DNA of 64,000 nt from Dipteris shenzhenensis (GCA_047967505.1 CM106540.1), one strand, 5' to 3'; shown: positions 21,451-33,500, counted from the first letter of the stretch. Made by a program: numbers and translations. Notes: a model not told the origin generated them from the letters alone.

Positions 21451-21621
21451 TGTGGGGGTTAAAGGTCACTGTGCCTTTAACCCAGTTATGTACAATACTC
21501 AAACACATATATAAATGAATGAAAAAAGAAGATTAGGGTGGTTCTGCACCCACCAAACTTGTGTGGCTCTCTGTTTCTCTCTCTCCTTCTTCCCTTATTG
21601 CTTCCGTTGAGAGCACTCTCA
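21451..21621 (+). repeat. 5' LTR of the 21-27 kb copia
   Basis: 171 bp, TGTGGGGG...ACTCTCA, with a TATATAAA box at 21508-21515. Two bases then separate it from the primer site TGGTATCAGAGC at 21624-21635. The start is set by the target duplication. Confidence 0.9.
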
Positions 21622-21623
21622 AC

Positions 21624-21635
21624 TGGTATCAGAGC
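21624..21635 (+). promoter_or_regulatory. Primer binding site, initiator Met tRNA
   Basis: TGGTATCAGAGC two bases after the 5' LTR; the standard copia primer site. Confidence 0.95.
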
Positions 21636-23059
21636 CCGAGTGATCTAGCTAAGCGTGCGTGAATGCTTGAAGCTCAGTAGCTCTGTGGGAGGAAGGAGAA
21701 GCTTTGTAGGAAGCTTTGTGGGTGACTTTACTTGCATCCGAGTGTGCAGAGACTTGGAGGAACCTTTGGAAAAGTCACTTCGGCTTTGCGAAGTGGTTTT
21801 GAGAGCCTGTTAAGAGCTTTCAAAGAAAAAGTCGTTTTTTGAGCTTTTCCCTGTTCCGTTCGATGACAGAGACTCCATATTGACTTGTAGAGGCAACTAT
21901 TGCTTGCTTTTGGTGTCCACTTCACTTCAGGAGCTTGGAAACACCTTCATTCTTGAATCTGGGATCATTTCATTGGATTTTTGACTCACTGTGTCAGTTT
22001 CTGCGTTTTTTGCCCGGGTGTTGGAACTCAAGTTTGGAGCAACCATTTGCAGATCTATCGTTCCGGTGGACTCAGGAGGTCCTAAAACTTCTATGTTGCT
22101 CATCATTCGCACTCTGGTGGAGTTTACAAACAGCTCTGTTTCAAAAAACGTTTTTCAGCCCGTGTGTCGGACCCAGTGATTGAGACCACGGTTTCCAAAA
22201 CCGTCTGTCCCATTGCATTCCGGACGCCCAAAAACCCCTACCTATCAGTTCTTGTGTGATTCGGTGGAGGATTTTCAGAGTTATAAATCTCTGTGTATTC
22301 GATTTCGTCTCTCTGTTATGCATTTTTCATACTAAGGTTTTGAAACCTTAGATTTATGCCACATGGCAGTGGATAAGTGTTGACTCCCATTTCTCACTCA
22401 TCGGTTGGGATTTTGGAGTTCTGGCAGAAGAGAGATATTTGCAGATTTTCTTGCTGATTCCGATTATGTAATGGCGCCCATGTTTTGAGGCATCTCAGGT
22501 TCTATTTTCAGTAGCGCTCATTACCATGGGACTATGATTTCTTGAGCATACCTTATGCAGATCACTCTGGTTGTAGTTTGAGCAGTGTGCGCTCATTCGT
22601 GGTGTGCATTGGGTTGCAATGGATGATTTATAGGCCATTTGGATGCATTGCAGTCCTTGTTGGATGCGCTGATAGGCCGAAATTGCCTTGTGGGATGCTA
22701 TTTATTATGGACGCTTTGCACATGGATGCTATTTTAAGCTGAGGGACAGCTTTGACACATTGCAGGTGATGCATTGATAGTGCTATGCTCTCTTGGATGA
22801 GACATTATTGATGCATATGCCAGTGGACAGTGTTTATGCTTGAGTCATTTGGCACTTATTGGCATTTTCTTTTGGGCCAGATTTGCTCATATGGATGCAT
22901 AGTATATGCACATGAGTCAGATGCATCTTTTGATGCTTTGAGCTTTGAGCTTTTGGTGATATTTCAGTCTATTGTGGCATATACATTTGGATGCACCTGG
23001 TATTTGTTGTGATTCTCTCTTGCAGGCACTAGCATTTGGGATTTTGCTTTATTTGCATT
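21636..23059 (+). other. Leader of the 21-27 kb copia, non-coding
   Basis: About 1.4 kb between primer site and gag ATG, T-rich and full of short stops in all frames. No gene seen. Confidence 0.7.
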
Positions 23060-23895
23060 ATGGCATCCTCTTCCTTGTCTGAAAAGGAGTTTTTCAACAT
23101 TAAAAAGTTTGATGGGACAAACTTTTCTTTGTGGAAAGAACAAATAAGGGATGTGCTTATTCAAAAGAAGTAGATTAAACCCTTGGCAGGGATTGAAGCT
23201 AAGCCTGCAAATATGTCTGAGGATGATTGGAATGAGTTGGATGCATTAGCAAAGTCTACTATTAGACTTCATCTTGCAGAGTCAGTTTATTTCACAGTAG
23301 TAAATGAGCAGACTACGGAAGATTTGTGGAAGAAACTGTGTGCCACTTATGAGAAGGAAACTGCCTCTAATAAAGTTTACCTCATGAAGAAATATTTGAG
23401 CTGCAGATGAAGGAAGGGGTCTCCATTGCTTCTCATTTGAATGAATTCAATATTATTTTCAGCCAACTTCAGGCTCAGAAAATGAATTTTGATGCAGAGA
23501 CTAAGGCAATATTTCTCTTATGTTCATTGCCATCCTCATGGGATACCTTCTGTACAGCTGTCAGTAACTCTGCACCTGGTGGAGTACTGAAATTTGATGA
23601 TGTTGTGGGTAGCTTGTTGGCCGAGGAGATTAGACGGAAGTCTATGGATGGCAACAAGCAGGATGCAGCCTTAAATGTGCAAAGGGGTAGATCACAGTTC
23701 AGGGGGAAGTCCCAAGAAAGAGGGAAGTCTCGTAGCAAATCCAAGGCACGGAACATTGAGTGTTACCACTGTGGCAAGAAGGGCCATATGAAAAAGGATT
23801 GCTAAAAGCTGAAAAGAGAGCAAAAGGATAAGAAAAAGAATGCAAATTGGGGTGCAAATCAAAAGGAAGAGAGTCCAAGGGAGGACAAAGGAAAA
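23060..23895 (+). pseudogene. Copia gag, broken
   Basis: ATG at 23060 opens MASSSLSEKEFFNIKKFDGT followed by the conserved NFSLWKEQI block typical of copia gag N-termini. A TAG lies at 23171-23173, a one-base loss near 23395-23400 shifts the frame, and a TAA lies at 23803-23805 directly after the zinc knuckle CYHCGKKGHMKKDC. Between these the UBN2 pattern is clear (TTEDLWKKLCATYE, LLCSLPSSWDTF). Confidence 0.9.
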
Positions 23896-26800
23896 GTGAA
23901 GATCGAGGAGATCAATGCAGTGACACATGATAGTGACAATGATGTTCTCTTCATGTCTACTTTATCTGCAGAGTTGCTTACCACTTCGGATGATGCATAT
24001 TCCCAGGATTGGATTTTGGATTCTGGTGCTTCATTCCATGTTACTCCCCATAGGGAATGGTTCTCCACTTATGATAGTGGAAAGACAGGTTGTGTGCATC
24101 TTGGAAATGACTATGCATGTGACATAGTGGGAGCAGGTGACATAAAGTTTTCTTTTGCAAATGGGTCTGCATTTGTTTTGAAACATGTGAGACATGTGCC
24201 TAAGCTGACCAAGAGTCTTATTTCAGTGGGTCAGCTAGATGATGCTAGTTTTCACACCACTTTTGGCTTTCAGAGTTGGAAAATTCAAAAGGGCTCTATG
24301 CTTTTGGCCAGGGGTGCCAAGTGTGGGACTTTGTATCCCTTACATGTATTAGGGGTATTTGATCATGTTGTTGCAATAACCGAGCAGCCAAGCACTTCTT
24401 TGTGGCATTGCAGGTTGGGGCACATGAGCCAAAATGGAATGAAACTCTTATGCCGTTTGGGTTATGTACCGCATTTGAGTTTCTCTTATTTTGAATTTTG
24501 TAAGCATTGTCTCTATGGGAAGCAGACTAAATCAGCCCATAAAAGAAGGGGAAAGAAAGAGTTTGAAAAGCTTGATTTAGTGCATTCAGATGTATGCGGT
24601 CCCATGCCTACACGGTCATTAGGTGGGGCTGATTACTATGTGACATTCATTGATGATGCAACTAGGAAAGTGTGGGCTTATGCTATAGCTTGGAAGAGTG
24701 ATGTGTTCCAGGTATTTCAGAAATGTCTGGCCTTGGTTGAGAATCAGTCAGGTAGAATGCTTAAATGCCTACGGACTGACAATGGTGGAGAGTATCTCTC
24801 TCATGACTTTCAGCATTTCTGTGATACACGTGGGATTAAGAGGGAGCTCACATCCCCTCGTACTCCAGAGCAAAATCCAGTTGCAGAAAAGATGAACCGT
24901 ACCATTCAAGAAAGGTTGCAATGCATGCTTTCCAATGCAAGTCTTTCTGGTGGTTTTTGGGCTGAGGCAATGAAGACTGCAGTGCATGTGATCAATAGAT
25001 CACCTAGTAAGAGTTTGGATGGTGGTATTCCTGAAGAGGCATGGAGTGGCAAGAAGCCCTCTTACTCTCATTTGCGTATATTTGGGTGTGAGGCATATGC
25101 ACATGTGCCAAAAGAGCTTCGAAAGAAGCTAGATCCTAAGTCTAGGAAATGCATCTTTCTGGGTTATGGTGAAAGTGGAGAGATGGGCTATCGTCTCTAG
25201 GATCCAGAAGCAAAGAAGATCATACGCAGCCATGATGTGGTCTTCAATGAGAAGAAGATGCATAAGGCACCCATGAGGGATGTGGAAATGAGGAGAATCA
25301 CTTTCCAGGATGTGAATCCACCTGCATATGTTGATAGACAGCAAGCTGTCCATGCACCAAATGTGCAAGAAATGGTACAACCAAGTACTCCCACAGGTAT
25401 ATAATCAAGGGTAGATGATGGATCATCTATTGGTGGAAATGATGAGCCAAATATGGCTGATATGCAAATGGGACAGCAAGCTGAAATGCCCTTGAGAAGA
25501 TCATCTAGAGTGTCTAGACCGCCTGATAGGTTTGTTCCAGGGGTAGACTATGTGATGCTTACTGATTGCGGGGAGCCTTCTTGCTACAAAGAGGCTATGA
25601 TGCGTGAGGATCAACGCAAGTGGAAATATGCTATGCAATCAGAGATGAGTTCACTTATGAAGAATAAGACTTGGGACTTGGTTTCTTTGCCACATGGAAA
25701 GAAAGCATTGCCATGTAAATGGGTCTACACAATGAAGGTCACAGGTGATGATGTGCCTGGGTACAAGGCCCGTTTGGTTGCTAAAGGGTTCAAGCAAGAG
25801 AAGGGTGTGGACTTTGATGAGATATTCTCTCCGGTTGTGAAGATGACCACACTTAGATGCATGCTTGGACTAGTGGCATCAGAGGATATGGAGCTTATGC
25901 AAATGGATGTCAAGACAGCTTTCTTGCATGGGGATTTGCATGAGGAAATTTACATGGTGCAGCCGGAAGGCTTTGAAGAAAAGGGCAAAGAGCATTTAGT
26001 TTGCAAGCTGAAGAAGAGTCTCTATGGTCTTAAGCAAGCACCTAGAGAATGGTATCAAAAGTTTGATGCTTTCATTCGGTCCCAGGGTTTTAGAAGGAGT
26101 GAAATTGATCACTGCCTCTACACTAAAAGGGCTAAGGATAATAGCCTGATAATCTTGGCACTATATGTGGATGATATGCTATTGGCTAGCAAGAATACTT
26201 ATGAGCTAGATGCATTAAAGGCCAAGTTGCATGAGGCCTTTGATATGAAGGATTTGGGACTTGCAGGTCATATTCTTGGTATGCGCATCATGCGTGATCG
26301 GAGTAGGAAACTCCTTTGGCTTTCACAAAAAGAGTATGTTACAAAAGTATTGCAACGTTTCAATATGGAGGGGGGGAAGACAGTGAGTACTCCATTGCCT
26401 CCATATGTGAAACTGAGTCATACAGATAGTCCCAAATCAGATGAGGAAAGGGCCATGATGGCCAAGGTTCCTTATGCATCAGTGGTTGGGAGTCTTATGT
26501 ATGCTATGATAGCTACTAGACCAGACATTGCATTTGCAGTGGGAGTTGTTAGCCGCTATATGGCTAATCCAGGAAAGAGGCATTGGGAGGCAGTTGAGTG
26601 CATCATGAGGTACATGAAGGGTACCAAGGAGATGTGCATTTGCTTTGGTAAAGGAGACATGCGTGTACTTGGGTACACAGATTCAGACTATGCAGGGCAT
26701 GTGGATAGTAGGAGATCCACTTCTAGTTATGTGTTCACCTTTGCAGGTGGTGCAGTGTCGTGGATGTCTCGTGCACAGAAGTGCATTGCTTTGTCTACCA

Positions 26801-27045
26801 CAGAGGCTGAGTATGTTGTAGCCATAGAGGGTTGCAAGGAGGCTATATGGCTTGATCGGCTAGTGGGAGATTTGGGGATTCATACAGGTGTACCGACATT
26901 GCATAGTGATTCCATGAGTGCTATTCAGCTAGCACGGAATCCGGTCTTTCATGCAAAGAACAAACACATTGAGGTCAGGTACCATTTCATCAGGGAGGTA
27001 CTTGAGGACAAGCGCATAGAGCTTGTCAAGGTTCATATAGTATAA
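23896..27045 (+). pseudogene. Copia pol: protease, integrase, RT, RNase H, broken by two stops
   Basis: Same frame throughout, with stops at 25198-25200 (TAG) and 25402-25404 (TAA). Protease has LDSGASFHVT. Integrase shows HSDVCG, RTDNGGEY and PVAEKMNR (D,D,E). RT has YKARLVAKGFKQ, DVKTAFLHG and YVDD. RNase H has TDSDYAGH and STTEAEYV. The frame ends prematurely at 27043-27045 because the 3' end was deleted; the usual RNase H tail is missing. Apart from the stops the conserved residues look intact. Confidence 0.93.
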
Positions 27046-27171
27046 TACTCAAACACATATATAAATGAATGAAAAAAGAAGATTAGGGTGATTCTGCACC
27101 CACCAAACTTGTGTGGCTCTCTGTTTCTCTCTCTCCTTCTTCCATTATTGCTTCCGTTGAGAGCACTCTTA
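27044..27171 (+). repeat. Remnant of 3' LTR
   Basis: 128 bp equal to positions 44-171 of the 5' LTR with three substitutions, including the terminal CTCA changed to CTTA. It overlaps the artificial stop of pol by two bases. Confidence 0.9.
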
Positions 27172-28452
27172 AGAAGTACTTCCATGTATCTCCTCTATGA
27201 TTGTGGCGGTGGTAGGCTGTCTCCACAGGAGTAGGGTATCTGCCCACAATCTCAAGCTGCAAGACGACACACTTTGTGGAGGGATTAGTACAAAGAAACA
27301 ACCTCCTAATAAACTACATAAGCAATATAATTTGAGATCGATACTTACAAATTGGGCCTCCCATGATTCAACACCCCCTGCTCTAAAATGCACGCTTCCA
27401 TATTCCTCCATCTGAATCCTTCGTGCCTCCACGTGCTGCAGACTGGGGTCCTCCCTCGCTGACTTCATTGCTTTCTTCCACTCATGCTTGTGAGCGGTGT
27501 GGGGCGGGCCTCTTGGTGGTTGACCTCTCTCAAGCCTGGCAAGCTCCGCTAGTGCCTGTCTCTTAAGTGAAGATCTTTTATTGCCAAGTATCGTAACAAT
27601 CTTTGACTTGGCCCATTTATCTGTGAACTGGCGATTGGGGGGGTTAGGATACCTAGAGTGAACAGCAGCGAGGGTCTCATCAGCTAAGCTCTTTGGCTGG
27701 TCTTTGAAGTGGATAAAGCAATCTCTGTAATTGTTAGCAATTACAGAGAACATGAAGGCCATGATGTCCTTCCCCCGTGCATCCATCAAGATGCCTCCTG
27801 TCTGAGTGATGTCATAGACTATAGTACCATCACCCGGAGGCACATCTAAATCATGTGAATCATCATCGTCCCCACTGCCACCCCTCCCAAAGCACTGTGC
27901 CATGCACCCCCCACCGCTCTTCCTACTACTATGCCTGCTACCGTGTCGTGTCGAGCTCGTATGCTGGCCACTCATAGCTAGAGACTGCACGGGACTACGA
28001 TGAACACTCATAGCTGGAGAACCGAGTCTCGACTGCACAGGAGTATGTCGATGACTCTGTGAGACAGAAGGACCTCCTGACGGCATGGGGGAAGGGGCAT
28101 AAGACAGAATGGCAAAAGAGGCATAAGACGGCATGGGGGAAGGGGCATAAGAAGGGGCATAAGACGGCTGTGCTGACTTCGCTGGGGTAATTTCAGTAGG
28201 TGTGGGGTGGTTTGGAGTCTATAGTGCCGACTCCTGGGGAGTGTTTAGAGTACCCTTCATATACCCGTATAACTCCGCAGGACTAGGAGAGTGCCCTAAA
28301 AGGTTATATAAGTCCTTCCAAATAGAATCCCGAGGATCAGGTGAGTTGAAAGTGCTTCCTGGCCACATATTGAACTGGAAAAAAGAAAAAAAATCTATTA
28401 CTAATGAGCTGTGAAGAAAGGGGAAGGGAAGAGAGAATCGGGTTACTGTCAG

Positions 28453-28624
28453 AGCGTGTCTATAGACGCGTCTGATTAGTGCATCTATTTTTGCATATAA
28501 TAGCACGTCTATAGATGCGGCTATCTATGTCTGCAAATAGCCTAGACACATGTTTAGACGCGCCTGTAGATGCAGTTTTAGACGTGCTCTAAGACACGCC
28601 TTTAAACGCGCTCCAACAGACGGA
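28453..28624. repeat. Cluster of AGACGCG / GATGCGC-type short repeats (cluster 3)
   Basis: Motifs TATAGACGCGTCT, GCACGTCTATAGATGCG, TTTAGACGCGCCTGTAGATGC and AAACGCGC. It lies just upstream of the acceptor of the minus-strand exon at 28374 and, if the exon at 28799 is real, within the intron between them. Confidence 0.7.
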
Positions 28625-28798
28625 CTTTTCTAAAAAGTAGAAAAGGACATTGCGCCCGACACACAAACGTGACACTGATACCCATATCATGCGTTTTTTG
28701 GATAAGAGAAAGTACAAATCCAAAGGGAGTTGGATATGAGAAAGTACAAGTCCAAAGAGAGAAAACTTCCAAAAAAGATCAACTGCAAAAAGACTTAC

Positions 28799-28960
28799 CT
28801 TGAATAGAGGTATGGAAGGTTCTTTTCCTTTTTCAAAGTTGCAGCTTCTCCTCCTTGTTTGCCCTCCTCTCCTTTAAGCTTGGAAGTAAGTGTAGGTGCC
28901 TTCCTCTTGAGTGTAAGCTTGGAAGCAAGTGTAGGTGCCCTCCTCTTAAGCGTCGAAACT
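28799..28960 (-). other. Possible 5' exon of the CACTA-associated gene
   Basis: A GTAAGT donor (28798-28793) follows CTATTCAAG on the minus strand. In the frame that would join in phase 0 to the exon at 28374 it reads GGQTRRRSCNFEKGKEPSIP with a stop further up; another frame is longer and lysine-rich but does not join in phase. The stretch contains a 39-bp tandem duplication starting AAGCTTGGAAG at 28876 and 28915. Weak call. Confidence 0.3.
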
Positions 28961-29052
28961 GTGGATCAACTAATAATGAAACAAGCAAGCCACGTGAAGT
29001 ATAAGAAGTGTGAAGAAAAGCAAAGCGAGCGCACTAAAAGCAGGTTTAAAAG

Positions 29053-29175
29053 CCGCGTCTATAGGCGCATCTAATAGCATGTCTATAGGTGCATCTCTAT
29101 ACACAGTTAGACACGGTTTTAGATGCACACCACAAAACAAATAGACACGCTTTTAGATGCACCTTTAGACATGCC
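29053..29175. repeat. Cluster of AGACGCG / GATGCGC-type short repeats (cluster 4)
   Basis: CGCGTCTATAGGCGCATCTA, GTCTATAGGTGCATC, TTTTAGATGCAC and ATAGACACGCTTTTAGATGC. It ends about 60 bp before the ATG of the plus-strand TNP2 gene, the position of an element end plus promoter. Confidence 0.7.
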
Positions 29176-29236
29176 ACAGAGTTTAAAATTAAATATTTAA
29201 AGAAGAGCAAATTTTTTTGGGTTGTTTGTTTATAGG

Positions 29237-30560
29237 ATGTCTTCATCTTCAACAAGTAGCTCCAGTGAGGATGAATCCCTCCATATCCACCATCGCAAAA
29301 TGTGGTTGGTCCAGCAAAAAATCAAATGTATGTGTGATCGATGTCGAGGAAACATGTATCGTGCACCCAGGATTACACTCAATCACATCTCAAAGTATGG
29401 AGAATGGGATGCGACCGTAAACATGGTAAGTGTTAAAGAGTTAAGGTTGATTGAGATACCTATGGGTATTCATATGTTTGAGTTATGATCCCATTTTAAT
29501 TTGATACAGGATGCAGTGCCACACCCGCATATGTTGCCCTATGCTCGCCGTGAGGAGGCAAAGCGTCGGCGATATGAGGTGGGATCTTCAAGAGGGACCG
29601 TTACGGATGCATGGAGTGATGGTGATAGTAGCCCTCCGCCATTACCTCATGAAGCTCCAGTGAGGATGAATCCCTCCATATCCACCATCGCAAAATGTGG
29701 TTGGTCCAGCAAAAAATCAAATGTATGTGTGATCGATGTCGAGGAAACATGTATCGTGCACCCAGGATTACACTCAATCACATCTCAAAGTATGGAGAAT
29801 GGGATGCGACCGTAAACATGGTAAGTGTTAAAGAGTTAAGGTTGATTGAGATACCTATGGGTATTCATATGTTTGAGTTATGATCCCATTTTAATTTGAT
29901 ACAGGATGCAGTGCCACACCCGCATATGTTGCCCTATGCTCGCCGTGAGGAGGCAAAGCGTCGGCGATATGAGGTGGGATCTTCAGGAGGGACCGTTACG
30001 GATGCATGGAGTGATGGTGATAGTAGCCCTCCGCCATTACCTCATGAAGCCGTAGAGGAGGAAGTGTTTGATGATATGGTGTGGGATTTATATGTCCATC
30101 AAGGGAGGGATGATAGCATGGAGCAGGATGATCTTTTTACTATAGTATCGACTCCACTATTTGAGGGGTGCACATTCTCTGTTCTACGTGCCTCCCTTGA
30201 GTTACTAAACTTGCAAACCATCTATGGATGGAGCAATGTAAGTTTGAATGCATTACTCAAGTAAGCTTTTACAAACATGGTGAATTATGCTAGTGGGTCA
30301 ATTACTCGAATGCTTTTCCTCATTTATGGTCTTCACGTGCATGCTATTGTGTAAAATGCTTCCAAGGGAGAATAAATTACCGACCTCAAGAGTATGGCAA
30401 GGCAACATGTGACCTCTCTTAGAGGATTAGATTACAAGCACATCTGTGCATGTGTCAATGATTACGTTTTGTTTCGTGGACTATATAAGGATGCAAGAGA
30501 GTGTCCTACTTGTGGAGAGGCAAGATATAGAGTAGATCTCAACAAGCCATACACTTCTGG
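29237..30560 (+). pseudogene. CACTA TNP2 transposase, N-terminal part
   Basis: ATG at 29237 opens a serine-rich start, then WLVQQKIKCMCDRCRGNMYR and a HISKYGEWD block. A GTAAGT donor ends the 63-codon first exon at 29425; an 84-bp intron (29426-29509) ends in ACAG, and the next exon reads DAVPHPHMLPYARREEAKRR. After a 395-bp duplication the frame gives VFDDMVWDLYV, ...LYGWSN-type text, then after further breaks LRGLDYKHICACVNDYVLF and the zinc-like CPTCGEARYR near 30540, all as in plant TNP2 N-termini. It stops at about 30560, where Helitron sequence begins. The catalytic core and DUF4218/DUF4216 parts are not present on this side. Confidence 0.8.
29259..30048 (+). repeat. 395-bp tandem duplication within TNP2
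   Basis: GCTCCAGTGAGGATGAATCC begins at 29259 and again at 29654, giving units 29259-29653 and 29654-30048 that include exon, the whole 84-bp intron and exon. I find one difference (AAGAGGG versus AGGAGGG). The near-identity means the duplication is recent relative to the rest of this decayed element. Confidence 0.93.
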
Positions 30561-30565
30561 CAGTA

Positions 30566-33500
30566 ATGAATAAAGTCTATAGGCTTAAAAGCAATATTGC
30601 GATTACAAACTCATACAATATGGAAATGGGACAAAACCCCACTAAAAAGAAAACAAATGTTGTACTAAGTTTTAGAAGGAAATTATTAGCATTAACAAAC
30701 AATAAAAGGCAATTTTTACAATCAATACAAATCATATTATCTACCTTTCAAAACAACAGAGATTATTTATGTCAATTTTGTTCACAAATAATTAGGAGGC
30801 AAAAGGTTCCAACATTTAACAATAAAAGCATGGTAATGTCTATAGAAACACATTTTGTGTCATTATTAAACAACATCAAAGCTCATCTTGTAGCAATCAG
30901 GATCCCATTCTCTCAAATACGCGAGCTACCATATGAAGGGCAATATAGTTTGAGGGGTAGCATTGTGAACGTGTTTGCAGATGTGGACAGGGCACAAATA
31001 GTGTTGCCTTGTTTCATTGATGATAGTACGATAGTCATGGTTTCCTTGAAGCGCAAGTTAGAGTACAACCACAGCTACCTGTGCGGTCTCGTGCATCCAT
31101 CATTAACAATGTGCACACTAAAAGAATTGTTACACTGCCCGTTGTACAAGGAAAACCAGATAAAGCTAAACCTAGCTTGGTTGCACCACACCCTTGACCT
31201 ACAAGAAAGTGTTGTGCATAACATCGATGGAAACATTCACAATTACACTTATGAAACAGATGGTGATTTAGAAACAAACACATTGGTACATGGAATTTAC
31301 ACCAGCCAACAGGTAATTGATTTTGAGGACAAAGTGATTAATGTGCGCCTTTTGAGGGGTTCTCGTTGACTGCTAGGCTTCTTTAAAGACACATTGCGAG
31401 GAGCTTGGCTTTCCCAATTTGTTTTACGAACACCCCATAACATACAAAATACCAGTAAACACATCATATCAAAGTATTGCATAGTGGGAATTAAAAAATA
31501 AAGATCGAAGATGTGCACTATCGATTGAAAACTTATTCTTTAAAGCAATGAAAATAATGACAAAGCAAGTACTTCCATCCACATGGGTGCGAATGCGTTA
31601 AGGAAAGTTAAAAGGTAAAAGTCTGTGTTAAAGATGCAATTACCGATACAAATATTGAGAAAACGTTACAATCAAACATTGGGTACAAAGATTTTGTATG
31701 CTTACGAAGTTCAATGGACTACAAGAACAAAAGTTAAAGAAGAACCTATTTGCAATGATACAGCAATTGGGCACACCAAGGTTCTTTATTACACTTTCAG
31801 CAATTGAAAGGCTTTGGAACCCACTAATAGATTACTTAAAGAAAATCCGTAATCCACATGCAACAATTCATACCCCCGAGACCCCTTCACAAAATTAAGA
31901 GATTTAATACGCTCGGATCCTGTGACCACAGCAAGGTACTACGTCCACCGCTTCGAAGTGCTGAAGCAAGCACAGTAATGAACTACTTCTTTGGAACAAA
32001 GTTCCAAAATAGAGGAAGCCAACATGACCATGGTTTGCTATGGATAAAAGGAGCACCATCTTTAAACAATTCTAGAATAGATGAAATATTTAAATTCATA
32101 GACCAATACATAACAACAGACATTGCACTATTGGATCTACCCAAAAGAGAGATCCAAACACACAAGCATAGAAAAGGTTGTCAAAAAAAAACAACCATTG
32201 TTGATTTGGCTTTCCTAAACCACCCATGGCGAAAACCCAAATCTTAATGCCACTCGAAAATAACATAGATGATGCACACCTTAAAACAAACTCTAAAAAA
32301 ATAGCAAATATACTTCAAGATCCTAAAACAATCGATTTAAGCTTCAAAACATTCCTACAAGAGCTTCAACTCAATGAAAGTGACTACATAAATGCACTAT
32401 GTTACAAAACAACCCAACCAATAGTGTTCTTGTGCCAACATCCGAAAGACATATACACTAATAATTTCAACCCAACCATATCAACACTATGGCAAGCAAA
32501 CACCGATGTGCAGTTCATTCTCAACCCTCACGGTGCTACAGCTTATTGCACATCATACATGGCAAAAGCTGACAAAGCAACAACAACTGCAGTCAATAAC
32601 ACTTTAATGCAATGTATTCAAACGGGAGCTCCTGCAAATGAGGGGGTTAGAAGGATGGGCAATGCAATACTAAATACACAACACATTAGCACACAACAAG
32701 TAGTCTACATTGTGCTATCGGTACCTTTCCATTAGTAGTATTGTCCGTACTATTGGCAACTTTTCAAGCATGCCAGTGATGATTTTGCATGCCCAATGAA
32801 GAAACGGAATTTCCGGCCCCTGCTAAAATGAAAACGGAAGAAACGGCAATATGATACAATTTATGTATAAATTTTTATTTTTTATACATAATATAATTAT
32901 CAATAGAGTGCAAATCATACATAATACAATTATCTATACTTGAAGCTTCAAGCATCAATGCATCATTCACGCCTCTATGATTCTAAATTCTTGAATGATG
33001 CTTCAATAATCTGAAATCAACATGTATCATGACTAACAAGTTTGACATTATAAGAATCTGAAATTTAGAAGTTTGAAGTACTTTAAACTTAGCACACAAG
33101 TTGAAACTTGAAACTTGAAACTTGAAAGCATCTAATGTCCAGACTCCACAAACATATTCTTTGAAGATATAATTACAAAGTACAAGAGAAGACCATGCAC
33201 CATGAAAAACATTTGCTTGGCAGAATTTAGCAGTACCTATACAATAAGTACACAAAAATAACTAGGAGAAAAAAACAAAGAATAATACGTTTTAATAACT
33301 ACAATCAAAACAAAGATCCCGAGAACCACTACAAAGAACTCTCCTTACTATATCTTCCTTTCGCATTTACTGAGCACCAGTTGGATCAAACAAACACTAA
33401 TTGGCACGACTTCTACATTGAAAATAAAGACACAATAGAAAAAAACAAATCAAACTTTACTCAAAAAATACTTCCACTAGATGAAAATACCAATAACATT

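Larger units (their letters stand above)
21446..27176 (+). mobile_element. Ty1/copia element with a deleted 3' end
   Basis: Target duplication AGAAG at 21446-21450 and 27172-27176 defines an insertion of 5,721 bp. The 5' LTR is 21451-21621 (171 bp). Only the last 128 bp of the 3' LTR remain (27044-27171), joined directly to the end of pol, so the polypurine tract and the first 43 bp of that LTR were lost. The 128-bp parts differ at three positions. It sits in exon 2 of the minus-strand CACTA-associated gene. Confidence 0.95.
21229..28374 (-). pseudogene. CACTA-associated multi-exon gene (Ptta/En-Spm-like), split by a copia
   Basis: Minus-strand gene pieced together from splice signals. Exon 28374-27349 follows a polypyrimidine tract and AG; it opens FNMWPGSTFNSPDPRDSIW, has SYAPSPMP repeats, an acidic DDDD patch and a basic block (RYPNPPNRQFTDKWAKSK, GNKRSSLKRQAL). 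A GTAAGT donor starts a 92-bp intron (27348-27257). The next exon runs 27256-27172, is interrupted by a copia, and resumes 21450-21387. An 86-bp intron (21386-21301) leads to an acidic last exon 21300-21229 ending in TAG. All joins keep phase 0. In-frame TAGs at 28219-28221 and 21417-21419 suggest decay. It resembles the plant Ptta/En-Spm (TNPA-type) accessory protein; that identity is inferred from pattern, not searched. Confidence 0.65.
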
